From NCBI RefSeq assembly GCF_014647975.1, contig NZ_BMQF01000023.1, forward strand, positions 1 through 64,000: 64,000 bases of DNA, given 5' to 3'. This document shows, in pieces, positions 23,521 through 32,313 of the stretch (the stretch's first letter is position 1; every line of letters starts with the position of its first letter). The notes under the pieces were generated by a model, which saw only the letters and a list, made by a program, of their open reading frames with translations, had not been told where the DNA came from and made no database searches. The translations under genes and the position numbers were made by a program. This stretch comes from Streptomyces fumigatiscleroticus (GTDB taxonomy: Bacteria; Actinomycetota; Actinomycetes; Streptomycetales; Streptomycetaceae).

Positions 23521-25160
23521 GCGTACTCCGGCTGCCACATGGCGTCCTGCACCTGCTGGACGACATCGTCCAGCCGGGTGCGGGCGACTCCGTCCTCGGC
23601 GGCCCGCCGGGCCACGGCCGTGGCGACCGTCGCCGAGGAGACGCGCAGGTTCTCCACCTGGGGCAGCAGCGAGGCGCCCGGCCCGGTGGGATCGGCCAGT
23701 CCGGCGACGGCCTCGGCCGCGGCGCGGAGCATGCCGTCGGTCACCCTGATCGCGCGGGCCACGATCGTGCCGAGGCCCAGTCCCGGGTAGACCAGCGCGT
23801 TGTTGGCCTGCCCGATGACATACGTGGTTCCGTCCAGCTCGAGAGGCGGCAGCGGGACGCCGGCCGCCACCAGCGCCTTGCCGCCGGTCCACCTCAGGAC
23901 GGACTCGGGCATGGCCTCGATCTTCTCCGTCGGGTTGGACAGGGGCAGCACGACCGGCCGTTCCACGTGCCCGGCCATCGAACGCACCACGTCCTCGGTG
24001 AAGGCGCCGTGCGCGGTGGAGGTGCCGACCAGGACGGTCGGGTGGACGCGGTCCACCACGGCCCCGAGCCCGATCGGCCCTTCCTCCCGCCACTCGCCGT
24101 CGGGACGGGCGTAGAGCCGCTGGTAGTCGCGGAGGCCGGGCGTGGACGCGCGCAGCAGGCCCTGGCGGTCGACGCACCAGACGCGCCGGACGGCCTCCTC
24201 GCGCTCCAGGCCGTCGCGGACCATCGCGTCGCGCAGCTGGTCGGCGATGCCCACCCCGGCCGTGCCCGCGCCGAGGACGACCACCCGCTGGTCGCGCAGC
24301 CGGGTGCCGGCGGCCTTCGCCGCGTTCAGGACGCAGGCCAGCGTGATGGCGCCGGTGCCCTGCATGTCGTCGTTGAAGGCGCAGACCCGCTCGCCGTAGG
24401 TCTCAAGGATGCGGCGGCCGTTGTCCGGGCCGAAGTCCTCCCAGTGCAGCAGCGCGTGCGGGAACAGGTCGCTCACGGTGTCCACATAGGCGGCGATCAG
24501 GGCGTCGTACCGCTCGCCGCGCACCCGGCTGTGCCGGTTGCCGACGTACAGCGGGTCGTTGAGCAGCGCCTGGTTGTCGGTGCCGACGTCGAGCACCACC
24601 GGCAGCGCACGGCCCGGATGGATGCCGGCCGCGGCCGTGTACACGGCGAGCTTGCCGACCGAGATCTGCATGCCGCCGACGCCCCAGTCCCCGATGCCGA
24701 GGATCTGCTCGGCGTCCGTGGCGGCCACCAGGTCGACGTCGCCGGGGCCGAGGCCCAGCGCCTCGAAGGCCGGGCGCAGGTCCTGGGGGCGGTCGATGGA
24801 GAGATAGACGCCGCGCGGACGGCGGTACTCGTGGCTGTAGCGCTTGATCGCCTCCCCGACGGTGGGGTCGTAGACGACCGGCAGCAGCTCGGACAGATGG
24901 TCGGTCAGCAGCCGGTGGTAGAGCACCTCGTTGCGGTCGTGGAGCTGCTCCAGGTAGACGTTCCTGGCCAGGTCGCCGGGTTGCGCCGACAGCTGTTCGT
25001 AGGCGCGGCGGGCCTGCTGGTCCAGGGTGAGCACGCCGGGCGGCAGCAGGCCGGCCAGGCCGAGGCGCTCCCGCTCCTCGGCCGTGAAGGCGACTCCCTT
25101 GTTCCGCAACGGATCGGTCAGCAGGGCGCGGCCGTCCGGCCGTCTGCGGCGCCAGGGCAT
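23517..25160 (-). CDS. NAD-dependent malic enzyme
   Basis: The protein has 547 residues, the size of large (MaeA-type) malic enzymes. Features are NVYLEQLHDRNEVLYHRLL, VYDPTVGEAIKRYSHEYRRP, the malate-site segment VVLDVGTDNQALLNDPLYVG, metal ligands in HWEDFG and CAFNDDMQGTGAITLA, the dinucleotide fold VVVLGAGTAGVGIADQLR, and PLSNPTEKIEAMPE. It decarboxylates malate to pyruvate, making reduced cofactor. GGAGGGAG stands about 6 bases before the ATG. It is a single gene, convergent with ferrochelatase. Confidence 0.93.
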   Translation of the reverse strand: MPWRRRRPDGRALLTDPLRNKGVAFTAEERERLGLAGLLPPGVLTLDQQARRAYEQLSAQPGDLARNVYLEQLHDRNEVLYHRLLTDHLSELLPVVYDPTVGEAIKRYSHEYRRPRGVYLSIDRPQDLRPAFEALGLGPGDVDLVAATDAEQILGIGDWGVGGMQISVGKLAVYTAAAGIHPGRALPVVLDVGTDNQALLNDPLYVGNRHSRVRGERYDALIAAYVDTVSDLFPHALLHWEDFGPDNGRRILETYGERVCAFNDDMQGTGAITLACVLNAAKAAGTRLRDQRVVVLGAGTAGVGIADQLRDAMVRDGLEREEAVRRVWCVDRQGLLRASTPGLRDYQRLYARPDGEWREEGPIGLGAVVDRVHPTVLVGTSTAHGAFTEDVVRSMAGHVERPVVLPLSNPTEKIEAMPESVLRWTGGKALVAAGVPLPPLELDGTTYVIGQANNALVYPGLGLGTIVARAIRVTDGMLRAAAEAVAGLADPTGPGASLLPQVENLRVSSATVATAVARRAAEDGVARTRLDDVVQQVQDAMWQPEYA

Positions 25161-25306
25161 GAGTGCTCCCTCCTGCGGCGGACCGTCCGGCGGCGAGTGC
25201 CCGGAACATCTCCCCGCAAACCGGAAGGAGTAGCCGGAAGGGCGGGGCGGTACCAGGTGTGGTCGGGTGGCCCAAGGCGTTCACGAACACGGCTGGAGGA
25301 GAAGGA

Positions 25307-25870
25307 ATGGGACACGGAGGAAACGTCATCGACGAGCTGGTGACCGACCACCGGGAGGTCGAGGAGATCTTCGGGAGGATCGAGGCTCTGCCCTCCGGTC
25401 ACCAGGACCGCAAGATGTACGCCGACCGGGTCACGATGGAGCTGGTACGGCACTCGGTGGCCGAGGAGGCCTATCTCTACCCGGCCGTCCGTGAGCACGT
25501 CCCGGGCGGCGACGCCCTGGCGGACAAGGAGATCGACGATCACGCCCGGGCCGAACAGATCATGAAGGACCTGGAGGGCTGCGGGGCCGGTGATCCCGAC
25601 TTCGACCGGCTGACGGGCATGCTGATGAGTGAGATCCGCTCACATGTGGCCGACGAGGAGGGCAACCTCTTCCCCCGGCTCCGTGAGGCCTGTTCCCCAC
25701 AGGCGCTGGACCAGCTGGGCGACAAGGTGCGGCAGGCGAAGAAGACGGCTCCGACCCGGCCGCATCCGGCGTCCCCGGACAAGCCGCCGATGAACAAGAT
25801 GCTGGCGCCGGGTGCCGGCCTGGTCGACCGGCTGCGCGACGCGATGACCGGCCGCGGCAAGCAGGGCTGA
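25307..25870 (+). CDS. Hemerythrin HHE domain protein
   Basis: The protein has 187 residues. The four-helix HHE domain covers ~5-140, with iron ligands in TDHREVEEIF, RHSVAEEAYLYPAV, DDHARAEQIM and RSHVADEEGNLFPRL. A Pro/Lys-rich linker and a short amphipathic tail follow. Such proteins bind O2, NO or iron through a di-iron centre and are common in Streptomyces stress regulons. ATG 25307 follows GGAGGAGAAGG. Confidence 0.9.
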   Translation: MGHGGNVIDELVTDHREVEEIFGRIEALPSGHQDRKMYADRVTMELVRHSVAEEAYLYPAVREHVPGGDALADKEIDDHARAEQIMKDLEGCGAGDPDFDRLTGMLMSEIRSHVADEEGNLFPRLREACSPQALDQLGDKVRQAKKTAPTRPHPASPDKPPMNKMLAPGAGLVDRLRDAMTGRGKQG

Positions 25871-25890
25871 CGGCCCTGGGAGGCGGCGGT

Positions 25891-26874
25891 TCACCCGCCC
25901 GCCCGCAGCAGCTCGCGCACGGCACGGACCACGTCCTTCGCCGTGGCCTCCTCCGGGCGGTGCCCCCCGGGCGCGGCGGGCCCGCGGCCCGGGTCGCCGA
26001 GGAGGACCGCCGGCACCCCGTACGGGTCACGGTGCCCGGCCGGGGCCACCGGCGGATACAGCGAGACCACCGGTGTGCCGACCGCCGCCGCGAGATGGGC
26101 GGGCCCGGTGTCGCCGGCGACGAGCGCGTCGGCGCAGCGCAGTACTCCCGCCAGCGTCCGCGGGCAGGTCCGGCCGCCCAGGTCGACGGCCGTGTCGCCG
26201 CTGACCCGCCGGGTCAGGGCGGTCTCGGCCGGTCCGCCGGTGACGACGACGCGGTGGCCGGCGTCGGCGAGCAGCGCGACCGCCTCGGCACAGCGTCCGG
26301 TGTCCCAGGCGCGGCCCGGTGCGCCGGCCCCGGGGTGGACGACGACGTAGGGGCCGTTCCCGGTGAGGGCCGCGGTGTCGGGTGCGGGCAGCACGCGCAG
26401 GCGTCCGTCGTCCCCGTCGCGCAGGCCGAAACCCATGGCGGCGGCCGTGTCGAGCGCCGCTTCGGCGTCGTGCCGGCCCGGCAGACGGCGGTGGCGGACG
26501 TCGAGCAGGCCGTCCGCGCGGCCGGCGCAGTCGGCGCCGACGCGGCGCACCCGGGCCGCCCTGAGCAGCTCCGCCACGGGCAGCGGGCTCAGCCCGTCGG
26601 GAGCCAGGACGAGGGCGACGTCGTACGCCTCCTGGCGCAACCGCCCGACCAGGCCGTCCGTGTCCGTGCCCGGCCCCGCCGGGCCGTCGGCGCGCTCCCC
26701 GGGCGGATCCCACACCAGGACGTCGTCGACATGGGGCAGCAGCCGGGCGGCGGGCGCCCCGCGGGTGCCGCACAGCAGGGTCACGCGGCCGGCCCCGTTG
26801 GCCACCGCCCGGACGGCGGGACCGGCCAGCAGGACACCGCCCAGACCGCCCGGGCGGGCGACGAGCGCCTTCAC
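25891..26874 (-). CDS. Glycosyltransferase family 9 (heptosyltransferase-like)
   Basis: The protein has 327 residues. GT9/GT-B features: VARPGGLGGVLLAGPAVRAV at the N-terminus, a central VVVHPGAGAPGRAWDTGRCA, VVVTGGPAETAL, and ADALVAGDTGPAHLAAAVGT with PVVSLYPPVAP. The D-T-G-P-A-H acceptor/donor motif is intact. Gram-positive actinomycetes lack LPS, so the acceptor is some other cell-surface glycan. It starts at GTG 26874, overlapping the SDR stop as GTGA, so the two are co-translated. Confidence 0.88.
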   Translation of the reverse strand: MKALVARPGGLGGVLLAGPAVRAVANGAGRVTLLCGTRGAPAARLLPHVDDVLVWDPPGERADGPAGPGTDTDGLVGRLRQEAYDVALVLAPDGLSPLPVAELLRAARVRRVGADCAGRADGLLDVRHRRLPGRHDAEAALDTAAAMGFGLRDGDDGRLRVLPAPDTAALTGNGPYVVVHPGAGAPGRAWDTGRCAEAVALLADAGHRVVVTGGPAETALTRRVSGDTAVDLGGRTCPRTLAGVLRCADALVAGDTGPAHLAAAVGTPVVSLYPPVAPAGHRDPYGVPAVLLGDPGRGPAAPGGHRPEEATAKDVVRAVRELLRAGG

Positions 26875-27881
26875 GGCAGCCGCTCCCCGCCCGGTCCCGC
26901 CACCGCCGGCGCGGGCGCGGGCGGCGGCCGGCGGAACCAGGCGACGGTCCGCCGCAGGCCCTCCTCCCGGCTCACCCGCGGCACCCAGCCGAACAGTTCC
27001 TGGGCGAAGCCGGTGTGCGGCCGCCCCGGCGGGGCGCCGGACGTGCCGTCGACGAACGTCAGCGGCGCACCGGTACCGGCCAGCTCGATCACCCGGCGGG
27101 CCAGCTCCAGCTCCGTGGTCTCCTCGGCGCAGCCCACGTCGACCGGACGCACCGACCGGCTGGCCGCCACCAGCAGCATGCCGTCGACCGTGTCGTCCAC
27201 GTAGCACAGGGAGTGCGGCGCGCTGCCGTCCCCGGTCACGGTGACCGGCTCCCCGGCCAGGGCCTGCCGGAGAAGGGCGGAGACGGTACGTCCGTCGTCC
27301 GTGCGCATCCGGGGACCGTAGGCGCCGTACAGGCGCACGATCCCGGCGTCGCTGCCGTGGCCGGCGTGCGCGGCGACCAGGGCCTCGGCGAACCGGGCGG
27401 CCTCGGTGCAGGCGCTGTGCGGGCCGACCGGGTCGTCCCCGCCGGGCGGGCGCGGATCGCCGTGGGCCGGGGGCGAGGAGGCGAGCAGGAACCGTGCGCC
27501 GTCCCGGCCGGCGACGGCCAGGGCGTGCCGGGTGCCGAGGCTGGCGGTGTCCAGGACCTCCACGGGCCCGACCGGCCGGTCTGCCGGGCAGCCGGGACCG
27601 GCCAGGTGCACGACCAGGTCGTAGGGGCCGGTGAGGGCGTCCGTACAGGCGGGATCCGCGATGTCGCACTCCAGGAACCGCAGACCGGCGCGGCCCGCCG
27701 GCGGGGCCACGTTCTCGGCCCGCCCGGTCGACAGATCGTCCAGGCAGTCGACTTCGACACCTGAATCGAGCAGGCGGGCACAGAGGTGCGAGCCGAGGAA
27801 ACCGGCACCGCCGGTCACCAGGGCCCGGGCCCAGGGGGCCGGGACTTCGCCGTTCGACGTGAACGTCGTCATCGGCATCAT
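26871..27881 (-). CDS. Extended SDR (UDP-sugar epimerase/decarboxylase-like) with altered catalytic site
   Basis: The protein has 336 residues. The Rossmann motif VTGGAGFLGSHLCARLL, the CLDDLSTG loop and VVHLAGP identify an extended SDR close to UDP-glucuronate decarboxylases. IVRLYGAYGPRM and CYVDDTVDGMLLV are also conserved. However, the YxxxK catalytic segment is replaced: where the relatives have CYDEGKRFAEAL this protein has CTEAARFAEALV. Both the Tyr and the Lys are missing, so redox chemistry is doubtful. It may be a pseudoenzyme partner of the GT9 encoded next. The double ATG at 27881 follows GGAAGG by 9 bases. Confidence 0.8.
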   Translation of the reverse strand: MMPMTTFTSNGEVPAPWARALVTGGAGFLGSHLCARLLDSGVEVDCLDDLSTGRAENVAPPAGRAGLRFLECDIADPACTDALTGPYDLVVHLAGPGCPADRPVGPVEVLDTASLGTRHALAVAGRDGARFLLASSPPAHGDPRPPGGDDPVGPHSACTEAARFAEALVAAHAGHGSDAGIVRLYGAYGPRMRTDDGRTVSALLRQALAGEPVTVTGDGSAPHSLCYVDDTVDGMLLVAASRSVRPVDVGCAEETTELELARRVIELAGTGAPLTFVDGTSGAPPGRPHTGFAQELFGWVPRVSREEGLRRTVAWFRRPPPAPAPAVAGPGGERLP

Positions 27882-28253
27882 GGAGACGACCTTCCTTCCC
27901 CGGCGCGGCGCTGACGACGGCCCCCGGGTGCCCGGGCGAGTCGCTTTCATGCCCTGACGTCTGCCGCGGCTGTGGCCGCCGTCACGGCGGCCCACCGCCC
28001 GGCGTCCGGCCGCCCGGGGCTGTGATCAACCACACTGTTTACGGCAACCACCCTGGCCACGCGGCCGGTTGAAGCCTTCACGAGCGGCGTTCCGGCATGA
28101 TCCGGAACCGACTCGGCGGTCCCTTCTGCCACCATGGTCGACGCCGTACCACCGGCCTTCCGGAGCGGCCGCGCAGCGCAGCCGGTGTTCCTCGCTCCCG
28201 TCGCTTCCCCTTGCCGAGTCCCCGACTCGTCCTCTCGTCTTCGGGTGCCGACT
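27882..28253. other. Divergent intergenic region, SDR/GT9 and MFS genes
   Basis: This holds the leaders of two diverging transcription units. TGTGATCAACCACA at 28021-28034 is a partial inverted repeat with perfect TGTG/CACA ends, a possible Crp-like or other dimer site. An ATG at 28134 is in frame with the MFS gene but has no ribosome binding site. No further gene is seen. Confidence 0.4.
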
Positions 28254-29624
28254 GTGTCTTCCTCCCCTGCCCTGCCCGGTTCCGTGCCGGACACCGCCGC
28301 CGCGCCGCCGAAGGACGCCTCCACCTCCCCGTGGCGGTCCCTGAGGCACCGCAGCATGCGCTGGTGGTCCGTCGCGAACTTCGTGTCGAACGCCGGCACG
28401 TGGATGCAGCTGACCGTGCAGAACCTGCTGGTGCTCCAGATCACCGGGTCCGCCGCCGCCACGGGACTGTCCATGTCCGTCCAGGCCGCGCCGGCCCTGC
28501 TCATCAGCCTGCTCGGCGGTGCGGTCGTCGACCGCTGGCCCCGCAGGGTCACGGCCGCCGTCAGCCAGGCGCTGCTCGGCGCGGTCGCGTTCACCACGGC
28601 CCTGCTGGTGGCGGTGGACCGGCTCGACATGACCTCCCTGATGGTGCTGGCGGCCGTGACCGGTGTGATCGCCACGGTCGACGGCCCGGCCTGCGCCCTG
28701 CTCGGCAACGACCTCGTCCCGGAGCGGGACATCCCGTCCGCCATCGGCGTGGGCGCGCTGGTGTACCAGGCGGGGCGGCTCGCGGGTACCGCGATGGCCG
28801 GCGTGACCGTCGGCTTCCTGGGCACGGCGGCCGCGTACGCCGCGAACGGGGCGTCGTTCCTGTTCGTGACCGCGGTCATCCCGTTCCTGCGCCCGGTGGC
28901 CGAGGCCGCCGCACGGAACCGGGGCGGCGCGCGCCCCGCCGCCGGACCCTCCCGGGCGGCCGGCCGCGACATGAGCGTGCGGGAGGGCCTGCTCTTCTTC
29001 GCGCGCCGGCCCCGGCTGGTCGCGCTGGCGGGCGTCACCGGCATCAGCGCCGTCTTCGGCCGCAACTACGGCCTCACCCTGGCCGTGCTGGTCACCGGCC
29101 CGCTCGCGGGCGGCGCCGGGTCGTTCGGCACGGTCTCCACCGTGCTCGCCGTGGGCGGCATCATCGGCGCGGTCCTGGGCGGCCGGCTGCGCCGGCCCTC
29201 CGTGCGGCTGGTGGGCGTCCTGGCGGCCGCCGGGGCGCTGCTCCAGGTGGTCGCGGGGCTGTCGCCGTCGCTGGCCGTGCTGCTGGTGCTGGTCCTGCCG
29301 ATGGCCGTGGTGGAGTCCGTCTCCGACACCGCCGGTACGGCGGTCCTCCAGACCGACCCGCCCGCCCATCTGCGCGGACGTGTGCTCGGCGTCTGGCGCA
29401 CCATCAGTACGGCGTGGAACCTGGGCGGGCCCCCGGCGCTCGGCCTGCTGATGGAGCTGGCCGGTGCGCGCGGCGCCCTGGTGACCGGCGGTCTGCTCAT
29501 CGCCGGCGCCATCGGCGCGGGCCATCTGCTGCGCGGGCGCCGGCGCCCGGCGACGGCACCGGTGACCGTGCGTGCCGGGGAGGGCGAGGTCACGGGGCGG
29601 GCGGCGCTGGGGACCGCCGCCTGA
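28254..29624 (+). CDS. MFS transporter (EntS-like subgroup)
   Basis: The protein has about 456 residues. It begins with a ~30-residue Pro/Ala/Ser-rich lead, then MRWWSVANFVSNAGTWMQLT, typical of the MFS_3/EntS-type exporters. About 12 hydrophobic helices follow, with GGAVVDRWPRR in the loop between helices 2 and 3 and DPPAHLRGRVLGVWRTI in the second half. The substrate is unknown. Related proteins export siderophores and other small molecules, but this gene lies 25 kb from the siderophore locus. The start is uncertain: GTG 28254 or 28245, neither with a strong ribosome binding site. Confidence 0.82.
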   Translation: MSSSPALPGSVPDTAAAPPKDASTSPWRSLRHRSMRWWSVANFVSNAGTWMQLTVQNLLVLQITGSAAATGLSMSVQAAPALLISLLGGAVVDRWPRRVTAAVSQALLGAVAFTTALLVAVDRLDMTSLMVLAAVTGVIATVDGPACALLGNDLVPERDIPSAIGVGALVYQAGRLAGTAMAGVTVGFLGTAAAYAANGASFLFVTAVIPFLRPVAEAAARNRGGARPAAGPSRAAGRDMSVREGLLFFARRPRLVALAGVTGISAVFGRNYGLTLAVLVTGPLAGGAGSFGTVSTVLAVGGIIGAVLGGRLRRPSVRLVGVLAAAGALLQVVAGLSPSLAVLLVLVLPMAVVESVSDTAGTAVLQTDPPAHLRGRVLGVWRTISTAWNLGGPPALGLLMELAGARGALVTGGLLIAGAIGAGHLLRGRRRPATAPVTVRAGEGEVTGRAALGTAA

Positions 29625-29633
29625 TCACCACCT

Positions 29634-29681
29634 GGACGGCGAAGAGCCCCGGCACCTGCGTGCCGGGGCTCTTCGCCGTCC
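29634..29681. terminator. Perfect bidirectional terminator hairpin
   Basis: The arms 29634-29655 and 29660-29681 are perfectly complementary over 22 bp, with a 4-base loop (CTGC). The stem includes GAAGAGCCCCGGCAC. It sits 10 bases after the MFS stop and 8 bases after the stop of the converging gene. It should work in both directions. Confidence 0.92.
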
Positions 29682-29689
29682 GGGCCGGC

Positions 29690-30301
29690 TCAGGCGACCA
29701 GCGGGGCCCGGCCCGGCCGCAGCCGGTCGACGAGCTCCGCGCGGTGCAGGTCGGCCACCGGTGCCAGCAGGTCGGGGTGGCGCAGGAGGGCCGCCGCGCG
29801 CCGGTCCCGCGCGTCCGGGGAGACCAGCCGCCGGAACTCCGCCGGCGTCCCCGCCGTATGGCTGCCCCCGGCGAGGGCGGCCACCGCCAGGGCGGCCAGG
29901 TCCGGGTCGGTGAGCAGGCAGGCCGCCCAGCTCGCCACCGCCTCGTCCACCCAGGTGCGCCAGGCGTGCTCGTCGGCGTCGGCGGTCACGGCGGTGTCCG
30001 CGCCGGTGATCCAGTCCAGCCGGGCGGAGCCCCCGGGGCCCGCCACGCCCACCAGCGCGGCGTCCATCGGTGTCGGGTACCGCAGCCACGCCGCGGCCGT
30101 CACGGCCTGCCGCGCCTGCACCTCGCACAGCGCGGAGGCCAGCGCGCCGCCGGTGGGCGGGTAGGCGCGCAGGAGCCATTGGGCGGTCGCCGCGACGACC
30201 GGGGAGAGATCTGCTTGCACTGCCGGGACCGTCCGAGCTGGGTCTCGTAGGGACAAGGGCACTGCACAGCACGGTAGCCCGCGGCCCGTGCCGGACGACA
30301 T
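29690..30301 (-). CDS. Hypothetical protein
   Basis: The protein has 203 residues and I do not recognise its family. The central part is helical and Ala-rich (ATAQWLLRAYPPTGGALASA), with RYPTPMDAALVGVAG, HAWRTWVDEAVASWAACLLT and a C-terminal DLLAPVADLHRAELVDRLRP. There is no membrane segment or signal peptide. ATG 30301 is supported by GGGGAG about 9 bases upstream. Its 3' end is bounded by the strong hairpin at 29634-29681. Confidence 0.6.
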   Translation of the reverse strand: MSSGTGRGLPCCAVPLSLRDPARTVPAVQADLSPVVAATAQWLLRAYPPTGGALASALCEVQARQAVTAAAWLRYPTPMDAALVGVAGPGGSARLDWITGADTAVTADADEHAWRTWVDEAVASWAACLLTDPDLAALAVAALAGGSHTAGTPAEFRRLVSPDARDRRAAALLRHPDLLAPVADLHRAELVDRLRPGRAPLVA

Positions 30302-30405
30302 GGCCCGGATCTCCCCGGCGCCGTGGGCTCGGCCACATCCCTGCGACGGGGCGCGGGGGCGGGTGATCGTCCCGGCACCCCCGGGGTGCGATCCTTGGAC
30401 CTCGC

Positions 30406-30417
30406 CGATCATGATCG
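30406..30417. promoter_or_regulatory. Perfect 12-bp palindrome CGATCATGATCG
   Basis: A perfect inverted repeat, about 50 bases upstream of the permease start at 30468 and overlapping a run of GATC sequences (30407-30423). Its position suits an operator or promoter element. No regulator can be named. Confidence 0.35.
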
Positions 30418-30467
30418 ACGATCACGGGAGCGCTGTACCGCCTCCCTGGTGAGCTGGAGGAATCGCG

Positions 30468-31727
30468 CTGAGTACCACCGTCGTCCTGGAGACCGTCTCG
30501 GCCGCGCTGCTGCTGGGTGTGCTGGTCTTCGCCGTCGTACGTCCCCGGGGCCTGCCGGAGGCGGTGGCCGCCGTGCCCGCCGCCTGTCTCGCGGTGGCGG
30601 TGGGTGCCGTCCCGCCGCGTCAGGCCTGGGAACAGACGCGCGAACTGCTGCCGGTCGTCGGTTTTCTGGCCCTGGTGCTGGTGCTGGCGCACCTGTGCGC
30701 CGAGGAGGGCCTGTTCGAGGCGGCCGGGGCGGCGGTGGCCCGGTGGTGCGGCGGCCGTCCGCAGCGGCTGCTGGCCGGGGTGTTCTCGGTGGCCGCCGCG
30801 GTCACCGCCGTCCTCAGCCTGGACGCCACCGTGGTGCTGCTCACCCCCGTCGTCTTCGCCACCGCCGCCCGCGCGGGCGCCCGGGCCCGCCCGCACGTGT
30901 ACGCCACCGCCCATCTTGCCAACTCCGCCTCGCTGCTGCTGCCGGTCTCCAACCTGACCAATCTGCTGGCGTTCGACGCCGGCGGTCTGACCTTCACCCG
31001 GTTCGCCGCCGTGATGGCGCTGCCCTGGCTGGCCGCGATCGCCGTGGAGTACGCCGCGTTCCGCGCCTTCTTCCGCGCCGACCTGGCCGTGCCCGCAGCG
31101 TCCGGCACCCCGGGCAAGGGCCCGGACGTGCCGCTGTTCACGCTGGTCGTGCTGGCGCTGACGCTCGCCGGGTTCGCCGTGACCTCGCTCGCCGGGCTGG
31201 AACCCGCCTGGGCGGCGCTCGGCGGCGTGCTGGTCCTCGGCGGGCGGGCGCTGCTGCGGCGCCGGACCGCGCCCCGGGAGCTGATCGGTGCCGCCTCCCC
31301 GCTGTTCTGCCTGTTCGTGCTGGCGCTGGGCATCGTGGTGAAGGGGGTGGTGGACCACGGCCTGGGCACCGGGCTCGGCCGGCTGCTGCCGGACGGCGAC
31401 TCGCTGCCCGCGCTGCTCGGCGTGGCGGCGGTGGCCGCGGTGCTCGCCAACGTGATCAACAACCTGCCGGCCGTGCTGGCGCTGCTGCCGCTGACCGCGC
31501 CGGGCGGCCCCGGCCCCGTCCTGGCGGTGCTGCTCGGCGTGAACCTGGGCCCCAACCTGACCTACGTCGGCTCCCTCGCCACCCTGCTGTGGCGGCGCAT
31601 CCTGCACCGTCACGACGTCCGGGCGGACCTCGGCAGCTTCACCCGCCTCGGACTGGTGACCGTACCGGCCACGCTCCTTGTCTCGACCGTGGCGCTGTGG
31701 GGCATGCTGCACATCACTGGCACCTGA
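30468..31727 (+). CDS. SLC13/ArsB-type ion permease with apparent CTG start
   Basis: The protein has about 419 residues with some 10-11 hydrophobic segments. ELLPVVGFLALVLVLAHLCA, SLDATVVLLTPVVFATAARA, LANSASLLLPVSNLTNLLAF and VINNLPAVLALLPL are the hallmark paired motifs of the ArsB/SLC13 ion-transporter group. The anion carried is unknown. The only start with a ribosome binding site is CTG 30468, preceded by GGAGG and a 7-base spacer and giving (M)STTVVLETVSAALLL. The next in-frame GTG (30516) would cut into the first helix. A Usp gene follows at 31 bases. Confidence 0.82.
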   Translation: MSTTVVLETVSAALLLGVLVFAVVRPRGLPEAVAAVPAACLAVAVGAVPPRQAWEQTRELLPVVGFLALVLVLAHLCAEEGLFEAAGAAVARWCGGRPQRLLAGVFSVAAAVTAVLSLDATVVLLTPVVFATAARAGARARPHVYATAHLANSASLLLPVSNLTNLLAFDAGGLTFTRFAAVMALPWLAAIAVEYAAFRAFFRADLAVPAASGTPGKGPDVPLFTLVVLALTLAGFAVTSLAGLEPAWAALGGVLVLGGRALLRRRTAPRELIGAASPLFCLFVLALGIVVKGVVDHGLGTGLGRLLPDGDSLPALLGVAAVAAVLANVINNLPAVLALLPLTAPGGPGPVLAVLLGVNLGPNLTYVGSLATLLWRRILHRHDVRADLGSFTRLGLVTVPATLLVSTVALWGMLHITGT

Positions 31728-31758
31728 CCCGTCCCGTCCCGTCGCGCCGGAGCCGCCC

Positions 31759-32283
31759 GTGAGCGTCGTCGTCTGGATCACCGAGGGCACCTGGCCCGCC
31801 TGCGTGGCCGCCGCCCGTGTCCACGCGGCGCGGGAGCAGGAGATCGTGCTGCTGTACGTGCACGACGACGGGGTCGCCGAGAGCGCGCACGGCGCGTTCG
31901 CCGGTCTGCTGGGCCGTGGCCGGCCCCGCGGACACCGTCCGCCCCAGGGCTGGGGCAGCGACCCCGGCCACCGGATCGAGGAACTCGGCGAACCCGCCGC
32001 GCGGCGGCTGCTGGCCGAGGCGGCCCGGCGCCTGGGCCGGCCGGCCCAGGCGCTGCTCGCCCACGGCCGCACCGAACGGGAGGTGGTCCAGGCGGCCACC
32101 GGAGCCGAGCTGCTGGTCTGTGCCCGCGACGGCGACCTGTCCCGGGCCGGACCGCACAGCCTCGGCCCCGCCACGCGCTTCGTCGTCGACCACGCCCCCT
32201 GTCCCGTGCTGCTGGTCTGGCCGGCCGGGCCGGACCACGAGAGCCCGCCGCCACCGCCGTCCGGTCCCGGCCACCGCCGCTGA
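31759..32283 (+). CDS. Universal stress protein-like protein
   Basis: The protein has 174 residues of a Usp/Rossmann-like fold: SVVVWITEGTWPACVAAARV, EQEIVLLYVHDDG, then AARRLLAEAARRLGRPAQAL, ELLVCARDGD, and a C-terminal ATRFVVDHAPCPVLLVW, which is the typical final strand. The nucleotide-binding Gly motif is only partly kept (RDGDLSRAGPHSLGPATRFV). It is probably co-transcribed with the permease and may regulate it. GTG 31759 has GGAG 7 bases upstream. Confidence 0.75.
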   Translation: MSVVVWITEGTWPACVAAARVHAAREQEIVLLYVHDDGVAESAHGAFAGLLGRGRPRGHRPPQGWGSDPGHRIEELGEPAARRLLAEAARRLGRPAQALLAHGRTEREVVQAATGAELLVCARDGDLSRAGPHSLGPATRFVVDHAPCPVLLVWPAGPDHESPPPPPSGPGHRR

Positions 32284-32289
32284 GCGCGG

Positions 32290-32313
32290 TCCGTCCGGGA
32301 CCGGTCGGACGGA
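32290..32313 (+). terminator. Hairpin after the Usp gene
   Basis: TCCGTCCG (32290-32297) and CGGACGGA (32306-32313) form an 8-bp stem with an 8-base loop just after the stop codon. Confidence 0.45.
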
